DNA of 64,000 nt from Microglena sp. YARC. Its lineage: Eukaryota > Chlorophyta > Chlorophyceae > Chlamydomonadales > Chlamydomonadaceae. Within the stretch, counting starts at the first letter, position 1; the number at the start of each line of letters is the position of its first letter. Both the position numbers and the translations under genes were made by a program. Of the stretch, positions 23,789 through 34,255 are shown piece by piece. The notes under the pieces were generated by a model. It searched no databases. It saw nothing but the letters and a program-made list of their open reading frames with translations, and was not told where the DNA came from. The stretch is taken from positions 100,311,209 through 100,375,208 of the forward strand of contig CM039462.1 of the NCBI GenBank assembly GCA_022414725.1, in the 5' to 3' direction.

Positions 23789-23934
23789 GTTGACGTCAGC
23801 GGGATGTTGAATGTGAGCTTCTACGACCAGCAGGCAGGCTACCAACATGTGGCGCCTGTGATAGTTCCAGCAAAGACAAGACACCACATCATCGAGATTC
23901 CCATGAATGCGAGCTCGGTTCCAGTCAAGTACAT
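23789..23934 (+). CDS. Candidate exon, LEA2-like protein (part 2, complete copy)
   Basis: The acceptor ATATATGCAG and a likely donor AT|GTGTGT frame 146 nt encoding about 48 residues: [20 protein letters not shown], then VIVPAKTRHHIIEIPMNAS, then SVPVKY. Following the NPNFFQ end of the previous exon, it continues the LEA2 pattern: strand, small-residue turn, PA-x-T, then IP-x-NASSVP. Three upstream partial copies repeat only its 5' 48 bases, and four downstream copies repeat only its 3' ~80 bases. It is the only complete version. Which downstream copy, if any, is spliced in is unknown. Confidence 0.55.
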
Positions 23935-23966
23935 GTGTGTAGTGTGTTAATAGTGCATAATATATA

Positions 23967-24147
23967 GGGAACGGCAACTAATATTAGTGTTTGAACAACT
24001 AATATTAACTAATATTATTATAGTGTCACAATAATATTAGTCTTACAAATAAATTCGAATTTCTGGTGAGACGGCTCGTCCGACTAATATTATGTATTAT
24101 TAAATAATATTATTGATTCACTCATATTACATAGCATAGCCGACCCC
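23967..24147. mobile_element. TA-flanked MITE, ACTAATATTA-core type, copy 1
   Basis: Terminal inverted repeats GGGAACGGCA and, at the other end, AGCCGACCCC, each flanked by TA (23965-23966 and 24148-24149) as in Tc1/mariner-type insertion. The interior is full of the self-complementary motif ACTAATATTAGT. The second copy is 47225-47405. No coding capacity. Confidence 0.75.
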
Positions 24148-24238
24148 TAATAATATACGGTAATCTGACAGCGTTACATCTACAATTTTCCCAATTGGAC
24201 CTCGACAAAATGATTTCATTGAGTTATTTTATACCCTA

Positions 24239-24315
24239 GTGATATTTCCAACAAAGGCAAGACAGGACATCATCGAGATTCCCATGAATGCGAGCTCGGT
24301 TCCAGTCAAGTACAT
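24239..24315 (+). pseudogene. Duplicated 3' half of LEA2-like exon, copy 2
   Basis: Preceded by TTATACCCTAG, which could act as an acceptor. The frame stays open (VIFPTKARQDIIEIPMNAS) and ends at the same AT|GTGCGT donor-like site. It could be an alternative exon or an inert duplicate. Confidence 0.45.
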
Positions 24316-24339
24316 GTGCGTATTGTTTTATAATAAAGG

Positions 24340-24720
24340 ATATACAGCATGACACCTACAATTTTCCCAAACAGGCTTTCACGGAATGATTTCATTGAAT
24401 TGTTGTATGGTACCCTAGTGAAAGTATTAGCAACAAAAGGCAAGACAGGACATTATCGAGATTCCCATGAATGCGAGCTCGGTTCCAGTCAAGTACATGT
24501 GCGTATTGTTTTATAATAAAGGATATACAGCATGACACCTACAATTTTCCCAAACAGGCTTTCACGGAATGATTTCATTGAATTGTTGTATGGTACCCTA
24601 GTGAAAGTATTAGCAACAAAAGGCAAGACAGGACATTATCGAGATTCCCATGAATGCGAGCTCGGTTCCAGTCAAGTACATGTGCGTATTGTTTTATAAT
24701 AAAGGATATACGGCGATCTG
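24340..24720 (+). repeat. Two ~184-bp tandem copies carrying frame-disrupted exon 3' halves
   Basis: Units starting at ACAGCATGACACCTACAATT are nearly identical. The exon-like parts at 24418-24498 and 24601-24681 have an extra A in CAACAAAAGGC, which shifts the frame, so they cannot encode the same peptide. The donor-like ATGTGCGTATTG is retained. Confidence 0.65.
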
Positions 24721-24796
24721 ACAGCATGACACCTACAAGTTTCCCAAATGAGCCTCAACGCAATTATTTCATTTATTTCATTTTATGGTACCCTAG

Positions 24797-24898
24797 TGAA
24801 TAACCGCGATGGTAGCTTATCCAGTTGAGGTGGAAGCCTTTCTACCCTCGTACGACGGGTTCCCTTAACACCACCCCCCACCAGGCGTTATCATTACC
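24797..24898 (+). mobile_element. SINE tail fragment
   Basis: Only the 3' body of the tRNA-derived SINE remains: ACCGCGATGGTAGCTTATCC, then GTACGACGGGTTCCCTTAAC and CACCAGGCGTTATCATTACC. The tRNA-like head is absent, as in 5'-truncated retrotransposition. Confidence 0.7.
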
Positions 24899-24987
24899 AT
24901 AATTTACGGCAATCTGACAGCTTGACACCTACAATTTTCCCCAATGGGCCTCCACAAAATGATTTCATTGAGTTATTTTATACCCTA

Positions 24988-25064
24988 GTGATAGCTCCAG
25001 AAAAGACAAGGCACCACATCATTAAGATTCCTATGGATGCAAGCTCGGCTCCATTCAAGTACAT
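24988..25064 (+). pseudogene. Duplicated 3' half of LEA2-like exon, copy 5 (open frame)
   Basis: Encodes VIAPEKTRHHIIKIPMDAS, then SAPFKY, with conservative changes only, behind TTTATACCCTAG and before ATGTGCGTAGTG. An intact frame after several substitutions would fit either a used alternative exon or a recent duplicate. Confidence 0.45.
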
Positions 25065-25094
25065 GTGCGTAGTGTGTGCTCATTGCTCCCTTTG

Positions 25095-25385
25095 TGTGTG
25101 TGTGTGTGTGTGTGTGATAAATACAATACATAGTATGCCTTATAGCCACTTAACTAGGCGTGAGTTCGAGGGGGCCAGCCTGTTTGCTTGCACGGGGGCC
25201 AACCACCAACCAGCACGTGACTCTACAGTATCTCTCCGCCAGATGGTTCAACTCTAATGTGTGTGTGTGTGTTTGGGGGAAAGGGGGGGGATGTGTGTGT
25301 GTATGTGTGTGTTTGGGGGGAAGGTGTGTGTGTGTGTGTTGGGGGGAAAGGGAGGGATGTGTGTGTGTGTGTGTGTGTGTGTTTT
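25095..25385. repeat. GT microsatellites
   Basis: (GT)n at 25096-25118 and GTGTGTTTGGGGGGAAAG-type units at 25257-25383. Between them is ordinary sequence with a fragment shared with 45180-45250 (TTTGCTTGCAC and GGGGCCAACCACCAA). Confidence 0.7.
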
Positions 25386-25598
25386 GCGGAGCTCTCCTTT
25401 CTTGGGGGCTGTAGCCCCCAAGGTCACCCCGTTGTCCATCCGACGGACCGACCGTCCATCCGACCACAAAAAACCCTGGTCCTAACTGGGCCCTGGCCAT
25501 GTCGTAAACCCTGGCTTGGGTCTGCTGCACTCGATTCCGGTGCCGCCTGTCGCTCTCCGCCTATTTTCCGCGTCGCTTGCGAGGCACCTAGGACTTGT
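25386..25598 (+). repeat. GGCGGAGCCCC dispersed repeat
   Basis: Starts GCGGAGCTCTCCTTTCTTGG. It contains GTCGTAAACCCTGGCTTGGG and TTTTCCGCGTCGCTTGCGAG and ends in TAGGACTTGT. It belongs to the subtype also found at 39428-39600 (minus) and 48712-48945. Confidence 0.6.
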
Positions 25599-26100
25599 TT
25601 TATGTGTTTTTACAGTCTAGTCAGTAAAGGCTTAGCCGAATAAGCTATATAGACTTATCAAGTTTCGAGCTCTGGGCTGTATGGTATAGTATTACCCAGT
25701 CAACGATCAGACAGGTCTGAAGTTCGAGCCCTGGCCAGGTTCACAAAATCTCAGATTTGCCGCCTTGGAAGAGGTAGAGAACTTCCCTCCGTGCTGTAGC
25801 GCGGTAGTCCAAGCTCAGGCGCAGAGGGTCTGCGAAACCAAATAAATCCAACATGGTAGCTTTCTCCATTATGAACACATGCATGCAAACAGAAGGGTTC
25901 CCTCAATCTCACGCCTGTGGCATGGCGTACTAATTTTCTGTTTTTTATATAGACTTGTCCAACCTCAATATTGAGAAGGGCAGTATACCAACCAAGCTAT
26001 TCCGTTTAATTGTCCACGGTGATGTTTTCTATATTTTGTTCTTTTGCGGTCGGGATAGGCAGCGGAAAGAATGCTGGTGTAAAGTCTACCTACACGCATT
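25599..26100. other. No gene seen
   Basis: Intron-like sequence of the LEA2-like region without tandem structure or a convincing exon. Confidence 0.35.
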
Positions 26101-26739
26101 TTTTTCATTTCAGTGTTTTCATTTCGGTGTTTTTCAGGTTATGTCTTATTTGGTCAATCTCGACTGACAGTTGCTTGTTTCAACATGTTTCGATGCTGAT
26201 TCACCATTTACACACATTATTTTCATTGCACTTTTTTCGTTTCGGTGTTTTTCCGTGTTTTACGTCTTGTTTAGTCCATCTCGACTGACGGTAGCTTGTA
26301 TCCACATATTTCGATGCAGATTCACCATCTACATGCAATGTTTTTCATATCAGTGTTTTTCATTTAAGGCGATGTCTTGTTTGGTCCATCTCGACTGACG
26401 GTAGCTTGTATCAACATATTTCGATGCAGATTCACCATCTACACGCAATGTTTTTCATATCAGTGTTTTTCATTTCAGGTGATGTCTTGTTTGGTCCATC
26501 TCGACTGACGGTAGCTTGTATCAACATATTTCAATGCAGATTCACCATCTACACGCAGTGTTTTTTCATTTCAGTGTTTTTCATTCCAGTGTTTTTCATT
26601 TCAGTGTTTTCTTTCCGGTATTTTTCATTTCGGAATTTTTTACGCTATGTATTGTTTGGCCAATCTCGACTGACAGTTCCTTGTATCAACATATTTCGAT
26701 GCAGATTCACCATCTACACACAATGTTTTTCATTTCCAG
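26101..26739. repeat. ~110-125-bp array containing copies of an acceptor region
   Basis: About five units with CTTGTTTGGTCCATCTCGAC, TGACGGTAGCTTGTATCAAC, GATGCAGATTCACCATCTAC and AATGTTTTTCATATCAGTG. The last unit leads into the real-looking acceptor TTTTTCATTTCCAG at 26739. The array therefore repeats the acceptor environment of the next candidate exon. Confidence 0.75.
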
Positions 26740-26774
26740 AGCAGCTGATATTCTTCTTGCAAGGGGAGCTGAAG
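26740..26774 (+). CDS. Candidate 35-nt exon, possible LEA2-like continuation
   Basis: Bounded by CATTTCCAG and by GAAG|GTAGGT, both close to splice consensus. One frame reads QLIFFLQGELK, which would suit the late strand of a LEA2 domain. The phase-compatible frame from AT|GT of the previous exon reads AADILLARGAE instead. The first frame stays open to 27057 without splicing. Frame choice cannot be settled from sequence. Confidence 0.35.
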
Positions 26775-27169
26775 GTAGGTGCAGCTTCTGTTCCTCTGAG
26801 TAGTGTTGAACTTGAAGAATGGAAATTGTTGCGCGTTGCCATGGGGCGTGAGCTTGAAGGAACCTTTCCGTTCGCTTGCGCCCACACACTGGATGAGGAA
26901 GGTAGCCCCACTTATCGGCGTACCCTTTCCGTTTATGAGCCAACTTCAAAATTGTACACACCCTCCCGTACTCTCATCAAACGCAGCAACGACCCATCCT
27001 ACACACCTACATACCCCACCCCACCCCACACACATACACAAAACCCAACAGGTGTGTAGAGGTTCATCCAGACAGGTCTGTATTTTTGTCGGAGCCCCCC
27101 CTTCTGTTTTGTACAGTCCAGAGGTAGCTAACTAGGCTAAAGGGACCTGCCCAACCAGGAGGGGATTTT

Positions 27170-27740
27170 TATTGTTATTGTTATTGTCGCCGCTAGTGCT
27201 GACGTCCTTGTCCTTGTCCTTGCTTTTATTTCGTTTGCATTTGTTGCTTTTATTTATTTGATATCTTTATTTTATTTTATTTATTTCGTTTGCATTTGTT
27301 GCTTTTATTTATTATGTTTGCATGTGTTGCTTTTATTTATTTTATATATTTTATTTTATTTATTTCGTTTGCATTTGTTACTTTTATTTATTATGTTTGC
27401 ATTTGTTGCTTTTATTTTGTTTGCATTTGTTGAAGCCTGTCTTTGGAAAAGTGGGATCACACTTTGGTGCCGAAACATGTTTGCTTGCTGTTGTAGTGCT
27501 TTGCTCAATGTTGTTCTGCTTTGCTTGCTACTGTAGTGCTTTGCTCTTCATGCTTTGCACCTAGCCCATTAACTCGACAGATAGGAGGAGTACTTATTTT
27601 GTATATGCGTGTATAACTCCCTGTATATCTATGTGTGTATGTGTATAAATCCCTGTATGTGTATGTATGTGTGTATGTGTATAAATCCCTGTATGTGTAT
27701 GTATGTGTGTATTTGTGTAACTCATAGACAGGTAGTATCG
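27170..27740. repeat. TTTATTT-rich and GTATGTGT repeats
   Basis: 27170-27430 repeats GCATTTGTTGCTTTTATTTA. 27605-27720 has three ~40-bp units with ATAAATCCCTGTATGTGTAT. No gene. Confidence 0.65.
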
Positions 27741-28144
27741 GTCCTAAAGAGTACCATATATTCTGGTCCCCAAGATTATCATACGATATCATACCAGATA
27801 TTGTTTGATGTTTTGATATGCCGTACAAAATTGTTCGATTTATCTTATGATATCGTCGAAATACCACTTAAACGCATACCACACAAATAAAAGGAACTCA
27901 TTTAAATACTACCCAAATGCATACAACCCAAAATATAGCTCGCAAATAAATTACACACAAATACATTCAACGTTACAAGATCGTACTTGACAACCCTAGT
28001 TATATGAGCAACTACCTCACAGCCCCCTGATTCTTCTTATGTGATCTTGGGCTGTGACTCCTAGATATTGGCCCATTTAAACATATTTACTCATCCCTTA
28101 GAGTTTTGTCTCAACTTTCATGCTGATACCCCTACGCATACCTA

Positions 28145-28309
28145 CGGACCGGCATATCATATGATGTTTACCAAAGACGAGTATGATGTCATACAAATTG
28201 CAGCATGCGATATTGTATATAGATGATAATTTAAGCCTAGTCAGACTCCCGGCATCATATGACATCATATTATGACACGATATCATATGATATCATATTG
28301 CCGTTCCCC
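28145..28309. mobile_element. GATATCATATGAT-core MITE, copy B1 (inverted)
   Basis: Left CGGACCGGCATATCATATGA and right ATATTGCCGTTCCCC are imperfect inverted repeats. The interior has GTTTACCAAAGACGAGTATG and TAGTCAGACTCCCGGCA, as in the other copies but on the opposite strand. TA lies on the left and is lost on the right. Confidence 0.7.
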
Positions 28310-28599
28310 ACTCATGTGAAGATGGATTCATCACATTTAGTATGGGCTGCAGTCAGGCCCTGTGTAAAGTAATTGCATCATGCGTTGCCTGGCCATTCTT
28401 TTGCTACCTGCTCCTCGTATTCCCATGCCTCAAATTTCCTATTTACAGTCCACACACGTATCTAGGCTGAAACTTTAAAACATAAAAGTGAAACAACTTC
28501 TCTACGCATACCTACCCTTGGTCATGAAGTGTTTCTTAATCCAGACCCTCTTGAGAATCTAGAGTTGATCTTGATTGTTTGAGGATGGGAAAGTCCATA

Positions 28600-29090
28600 T
28601 AGCCGAATTGGGTACCCCTGGACTGCAACATACATACGCATAAATACCCTGTAAGTTGAATAAATACACATACATACACACAAGTACACAGAAGTGCATG
28701 CACATACTTACATGTACACACACAAGTACAAATACACACATCCACACACATACACATGCAAACCCTCCTAAGTTGTGTCTGTTTGAAATATATCCTGCAG
28801 GAAAAGTACCTGTAGCATACACATGCACACCCATACCTGTGGCATACACATGCATACTTACACACACATGCACATGCAAACTCTCCTAAGGTGTGTCCAT
28901 TTGCAACATATCCTGCAGGCATAGTACCTGTGGCATACACATGCATACTTACACACACATACACATGCACACCCATACCTGTGGCATTCACATACATACT
29001 TACACACAAATACACATGATAACCCTCCTACGTTGTGTCTGTTTGCAAAATGTCCTGCAGGCAAAGTACCTGTGGCATTCACATGAACAC
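28600..29090. repeat. ~120-bp units with TCCTGCAGGCAAAGTACCTG
   Basis: Three to four units in which TTTGCAAAATGTCCTGCAGG, CAAAGTACCTGTGGCATAC and CACACATGCACA segments recur. They are the flanks of, and probable source for, the 28-bp array that follows. One more unit closes that array at 30330-30390. Confidence 0.7.
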
Positions 29091-30330
29091 TTACACACAC
29101 ATACATGCACATGCACACTTACACACACATACATGCACATGCACACTTACACACACATACATGCACATGCACACTTACACACACATACATGCACATGCAC
29201 ATGCACACTTACACACACATACATGCACATGCACACTTACACACACATACATGCACATGCACACTTACACACACATACATGCACATGCACACTTACACAC
29301 ACATACATGCACATGCACACTTACACACACATACATGCACATGCACACTTACACACACATACATGCACATGCACACTTACACACACATACATGCACATGC
29401 ACACTTACACACACATACATGCACATGCACACTTACACACACATACATGCACATGCACACTTACACACACATACATGCACATGCACACTTACACACACAT
29501 ACATGCACATGCACACTTACACACACATACATGCACATGCACACTTACACACACATACATGCACATGCACACTTACACACACATACATGCACATGCACAC
29601 TTACACACACATACATGCACATGCACACTTACACACACATACATGCACATGCACACTTACACACACATACATGCACATGCACACTTACACACACATACAT
29701 GCACATGCACACTTACACACACATACATGCACATGCACACTTACACACACATACATGCACATGCACACTTACACACACATACATGCACATGCACACTTAC
29801 ACACACATACATGCACATGCACACTTACACACACATACATGCACATGCACACTTACACACACATACATGCACATGCACACTTACACACACATACATGCAC
29901 ATGCACACTTACACACACATACATGCACATGCACACTTACACACACATACATGCACATGCACACTTACACACACATACATGCACATGCACACTTACACAC
30001 ACATACATGCACATGCACACTTACACACACATACATGCACATGCACACTTACACACACATACATGCACATGCACACTTACACACACATACATGCACATGC
30101 ACACTTACACACACATACATGCACATGCACACTTACACACACATACATGCACATGCACACTTACACACACATACATGCACATGCACACTTACACACACAT
30201 ACATGCACATGCACACTTACACACACATACATGCACATGCACATGCACACTTACACACACATACATGCACATGCACACTTACACACACATACATGCACAT
30301 GCACACTTACACACACATACATGCACATGC
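29091..30330. repeat. 28-bp minisatellite, about 44 near-identical units
   Basis: The unit is CACTTACACACACATACATG followed by CACATGCA. It is almost perfectly homogeneous. Two units near 29189 and 30239 have an extra GCACAT. Because 28 is not a multiple of 3 and the unit lacks stops, all three forward frames are open for about 430-500 codons. These Thr/His/Cys frames are artefacts. The homogeneity indicates recent expansion. Confidence 0.95.
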
Positions 30331-30390
30331 AAACCCTCCTAAGGTGTGTCTGTTTGCAAAATATCCTGCAGGCAAAGTACCTGTGGCATA

Positions 30391-30730
30391 CGGTTCACCT
30401 CTTACCCATAGAGTGAGTTCTTCTGATACAATTTTTTCACCTCTTACCCACAGAGTGGGTTCTTCTGATACACTTTTTTCACCTCTTACTCACAGATTGG
30501 GTTCTTCTGATACACTTTTTCACCTCTTACTCACAGAGTGGGTTCTTCTGATACACTTTTTTCACCTCTTACCCATAGAGTGAGTTCTTCTGATACACTT
30601 TTTTCACCTCTTTCCCATAGAGTAAGTTCTTCTGATACACTTTTTTCACCTCTTACCCATAGAGTGAGTTCTTCTGATACACTTTTTTCACCTCTTACCC
30701 ATAGAGTGAGTACTTCTAATACACTTTTTC
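30391..30730. repeat. 42-bp tandem array (eight units)
   Basis: Unit TTCACCTCTTACCCATAGAG, then TGAGTTCTTCTGATACACTT. Starts at 30399, 30441 and 30483 give period 42. It contains no genuine gene despite the open frame. Confidence 0.85.
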
Positions 30731-31790
30731 CTCTATATCTACCTCAACTCCTCTCTCCCTCTCTCTACCTCTACCTCTATCTTTCTCTCAACCTGTCACT
30801 ACCTCTACTTCTCTCTACCTCTCTCTACCTCTCTCTTCCTCTCACTACCTCTACATCTACCTACCTCTACTTCTCTCTACCTCTCTCTACCTCTCTCTTC
30901 CTCTCACTACCTCTTCTTCTCTCTACCTCTCTCTTCCTCTCACTACCTCTACATCTACCTACCTCTACTTCTCTCTACCTCTCTCTACCTCTCTCTTCCT
31001 CTCACTACCTCTACTTCTCTCTACCTCTCTCTTCCTCTCACTACCTCTTCTTCTCTCTACCTCTCTCTTCCTCTCACTACCTCTACATCTACCTACCTCT
31101 ACTTCTCTCTACCTCTCTCTACCTCTCTCTTCCTCTCACTACCTCTACTTCTCTCTACCTCTCTCTTCCTCTCACTACCTCTACATCTACCTACCTTTAC
31201 TTCTCTCTACCTCTCTCTACCTCTCTCTTCCTCTCACTACCTCTACTTCTCTCTACCTCTCTCTTCCTCTCACTACCTCTACATCTACCTACCTCTACTT
31301 CTCTCTACCTCTCTCTACCTCTCTGTACCTCTCACTGCCTCTACATCTACCTACCTCTACCTGTCACTACCGTTACCTCTGGCTACCTTTACATCTACCT
31401 GCCTCTACCTCTCTCTACCTTTACCTCTGTCTACCTCTGTCTACCTCTACCTCTAGCTTTCTCTCTACCTCCACATCGCTACCTCTCCCTACCTCTACAT
31501 CTCCTCTCTCTGCCTCTACCTCTCTCTCTATCTCTACCTCTCTCTCTATCTCTACCTCTCTCTCTACTTCTACCTCTCTCTCTACCTCTACCTCTCTCTC
31601 TACCTCTACCTCTCTCCACTTCTACCTCTCTCTCTACCTCTACTTCTCTCTACCTCTATAATCTCTACCCCTCCTCACATTCTCTCTCTACGTCTGTACC
31701 TCTCTCTACCTCTACCTCTCTACCTCTTTAACTCTTTTTACCTCTACCTCTCTACCTCTCCTTATATTCTCTCTCTGATATGCTTTGCAG
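30731..31790. repeat. CTCTCTACCT polypyrimidine tract before an exon
   Basis: About 1 kb of CTCTCTACCTCTACTTCT-type repeats with a higher-order ~130-bp periodicity (CTCACTACCTCTACATCTAC recurs). It runs to TATGCTTTGCAG, so it forms an enormous polypyrimidine stretch ahead of the last candidate exon. Confidence 0.85.
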
Positions 31791-31872
31791 CAACTACTTC
31801 ATCATCAATTGTGATAATGGGCTGGGCTCTAAGGACAACAACACCATGGAGTGGGGTCTGGCTGAGCAATGA
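31791..31872 (+). CDS. Candidate terminal exon, LEA2-like protein
   Basis: After the acceptor TATGCTTTGCAG, the frame from 31792 encodes 26 residues starting NYFIINCDNGLGSK and ending MEWGLAEQ with TGA at 31870-31872. A hydrophobic strand followed by CD resembles the end of LEA2 domains. The last bases (CTGAGCAATGATAGTTGGGT) are already the first unit of the 76-bp array downstream, so the stop codon lies in repeat-like sequence. Confidence 0.4.
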
Positions 31873-32890
31873 TAGTTGGGTTGGCTTGGTAGCACTGTTC
31901 GTTTTCGGGGCTTCAGTAAAAATAAAGTAGCAGCTTCTAGGCAGCTCCTTTCACCCTCCCTTGGGCCAAACCTAGTGTGTCTGAAAGCTGGCGCAACAGG
32001 CGTCCCAATGCGACGGTAATCTGTGAGCTTGACTCAATCGCTGGATAATGGAGCTGTCTAGAAGCTTCAAAACGGAGCCCAAATAATAAATTTTGAAAAG
32101 AAGGTGGTTACTTCACCTAACTGAGCGATGACAGTCGGCTCGGCTTGGTAGACATCACGAGTTTCTGATAGTATTGCGGCAGGTTGCTTCACCTACCTGA
32201 GCGATGACAGTTGGCTTGGATTGGTAGGCATCACGAGCTTCTTGTTGGATTGCGGCTGGTAGCTTTACCTACCTGAGCGATGACAGTTAGCTTGGCTTGG
32301 TGGACGTCACGAGCTTTTGATGGGATTATGGCAGGTTGCTTAACCTACCTGAGCAATGGCAGTTAGCTTGGCTTGGAGGACGTCACGAGCTTCTGATGGG
32401 ATTGTGGCAGGTTGCTTAACCTACCTGAGCAATGGCAGTTGGCTTGGCTTGGTGGACGTCACGAGCTTCTGATGGGATTGTGGCAGGTTGCTTAACCTAC
32501 CTGAGCAATGGCAGTTGGCTTGGCTTGGTGGACGTCAAAAGCTTCTGGTGGGATTGCGGCAGGTTGCTTCACCCAACTGAGCGATGACAGTTGGCTTGGC
32601 TCGGTAGACATCACGAACTTCTGATAGTATTGCGGCAGTTTGCTTAGCCTACCTGAGCAATGGCAGTTGGCTTGGCTTGGTAGGCGTCACGAGCTTCTGA
32701 CTGGATTGCGGCAGGTTGCTTCACCCACCTGAGCGATGGCAGTTGGCTTGGCTCGGTATGCATCGCGATAGTATTGCGGCAGGTTGCTTAACCTACCTGA
32801 GCGATGGCAGTTGCCTTGGCTTAAAGGGTCACGAGCTTCTGATTGGATTGCGGCAGGTAACCTCACCTACCCATCCTTTGTTTTCCTTTT
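31873..32890. repeat. 76-bp tandem array with an embedded inverted-repeat element
   Basis: About ten units with GGTTGCTTAACCTACCTGAG, CAATGGCAGTTGGCTTGGCT and GACGTCACGAGCTTCTGATG. Starts at 32344 and 32420 give period 76. A CTAGGCAGCTCC element lies at 31927-32086. A related array is at 43555-44040. Confidence 0.8.
31927..32086. mobile_element. CTAGGCAGCTCC inverted-repeat element
   Basis: Left arm GTAGCAGCTTCTAGGCAGCT, right arm GAGCTGTCTAGAAGCTTC. The interior has TTGGGCCAAACC and TGTGTCTGAAAGCTGGC. Length and arms suggest a MITE. No clear target duplication seen. Confidence 0.6.
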
Positions 32891-32894
32891 TTCA

Positions 32895-33068
32895 GCTACG
32901 CATGGCAGCTTCCAGCCAGCTTTATTGATCAGCCACTGGGTCAAGCCCAGGGCTTTCAGGTTCATTGGAATGCCAGTCGTATCATCTTTCAGACACACTA
33001 GCTAGTTCCAGGTCTGGCCCAAGGACGGGGAAAAGGAGCTGCCTAGAAACTGCAACACGTAGCCCAAA
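32895..33068. mobile_element. CTAGGCAGCTCC inverted-repeat element
   Basis: Left GCTACGCATGGCAGCTTCC, right GGAGCTGCCTAGAAACTGCA with ACACGTAGCCC. The interior retains TGGCCCAAGGACGGGGAAA. Confidence 0.6.
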
Positions 33069-33099
33069 AAAGAAATATTGCACCCACCTAGGTCCATCC

Positions 33100-33660
33100 A
33101 TCATATTGGATAGTTACTTGGGGGTTCAGCCAACCATGATCTGCTCAACGTATTCAGATTTCAAACTCCCCGTGCGATACACACAGAAACCGGGGAGCAC
33201 TAAGCGGTGAGACAGTTTATGCGGGGGGGGGGGGGGGGGGGGTAGAGGGGGGGCATAGCAATGGCCGATAATAGTAATGCCACTGTGTTACCACTAAGCA
33301 CCCCCCTGTAAACTAGTGTCACAGGGCTGTCAGCTACTAGCTACTAGCCACGTGCACTACCAACCCCCTGTAAACTAGTGTCACAGGGCTGTCAGCTACT
33401 AGCTACTAGCCACGTGCACTACCAACCCCCTGTAAACTAGTGTCACAGGGCTGTCAGCTACTAGCTACTAGCCACGTGCACTACCAACCCCCTGTGAACT
33501 AGTGTCACAGGGCTGTCAGCTACTAGCTACTAGCCACGTGCACTACCACCCCCCTGTTAACTAGTGTCCAAGTCTTGAATTTCCCGTTTTTTATGGAACC
33601 CCAAGAAACATGCTTTGTGCACATGGATGAGAGGTTGGGGGGGGGGGGGGGGGGGGGGAT
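33100..33660. repeat. 62-bp tandem array between poly-G tracts
   Basis: 33110-33215 is a copy of the CTGGGCTGCTCAC-type family. 33220-33241 and 33638-33658 are G runs. 33297-33560 holds four to five 62-bp units with CCCCCTGTAAACTAGTGTCA, CAGGGCTGTCAGCTACTAGC and TACTAGCCACGTGCACTACC. Confidence 0.8.
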
Positions 33661-34147
33661 TGCGCTATTCATAATTTTACATTGGTTAAGCGTAGAATGT
33701 TTGCTCAGTTGCCACGTGTAGGTTGACTTAGTTTGGTTGTATACTTATATGCCATGTCAGCCTGCAGGCTGCTCACCGTCTGCAGGCACAGAAAACATTG
33801 GTAGTTTTAGCACTACAACACCACACTCCTGAGTACAGAATGTTATCACAGGGCTGTGGACTGGCATCCAAGTGTAGAATGTACCGGTATAACTTGGAAT
33901 TTGTAATTTGAATTGTTACATGTTTGTACAGAATGTAATGTAATGTAATGGTTCTTCAGCCAGCTCTGGGCTGCTCACGGTCTGCCAATTTGAAGTCCCC
34001 ACGTGCGACACCCACGGTAACCAGTGAGCAAAAAATTGAACATTAGTATGACCTGCCACAGGATGTGAGATTGTTGGAACCTTCCCGCTTGCATGTACCG
34101 TTCATATTGGAGAATGGCTACTATGTTGGGCTAATTTGTTTTCGCAG
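33661..34147. other. Dispersed repeat copy, no gene
   Basis: 33900-34025 is another copy of the TTGAATTGTTACATG / CTCTGGGCTGCTCACGGTCT family, with a GTAATGTAAT insertion. Nothing else is supported. Confidence 0.5.
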
Positions 34148-34255
34148 ACCGCAACTGCGCCGGAGCTTGGACTACCGCATGACAGCACGGTGCAAAGGTT
34201 TCTGCCTCTTCCAAGGCGGAAGTCTGCAATGTGTGAACCCTGCCCAGGGCACCAG
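34148..34255 (+). CDS. Candidate 108-nt exon, unknown product
   Basis: Acceptor TTTGTTTTCGCAG and donor ACCAG|GTAGCT. One frame gives LDYRMTARCKGFCLFQGG, then SLQC, which is non-repetitive and looks like a folded cysteine-containing segment. It starts and ends in the same phase. I do not recognise the family. It could belong to the LEA2-like gene or to a separate one. Confidence 0.25.

Noticed and set aside
26803..27135. Second frame through the region after the 35-nt exon
   Set aside because: It ends in a CCTACACACC repeat and shares no recognisable domain. The competing frame is equally open.
29091..30330. CRISPR-like regular array
   Set aside because: The 28-bp units are contiguous with no unique spacers, in a eukaryotic context. 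It is a minisatellite.
28893..30583. Three forward ORFs of 435-507 codons
   Set aside because: They arise because a stop-free 28-bp unit shifts frame each repeat. No frame is privileged.
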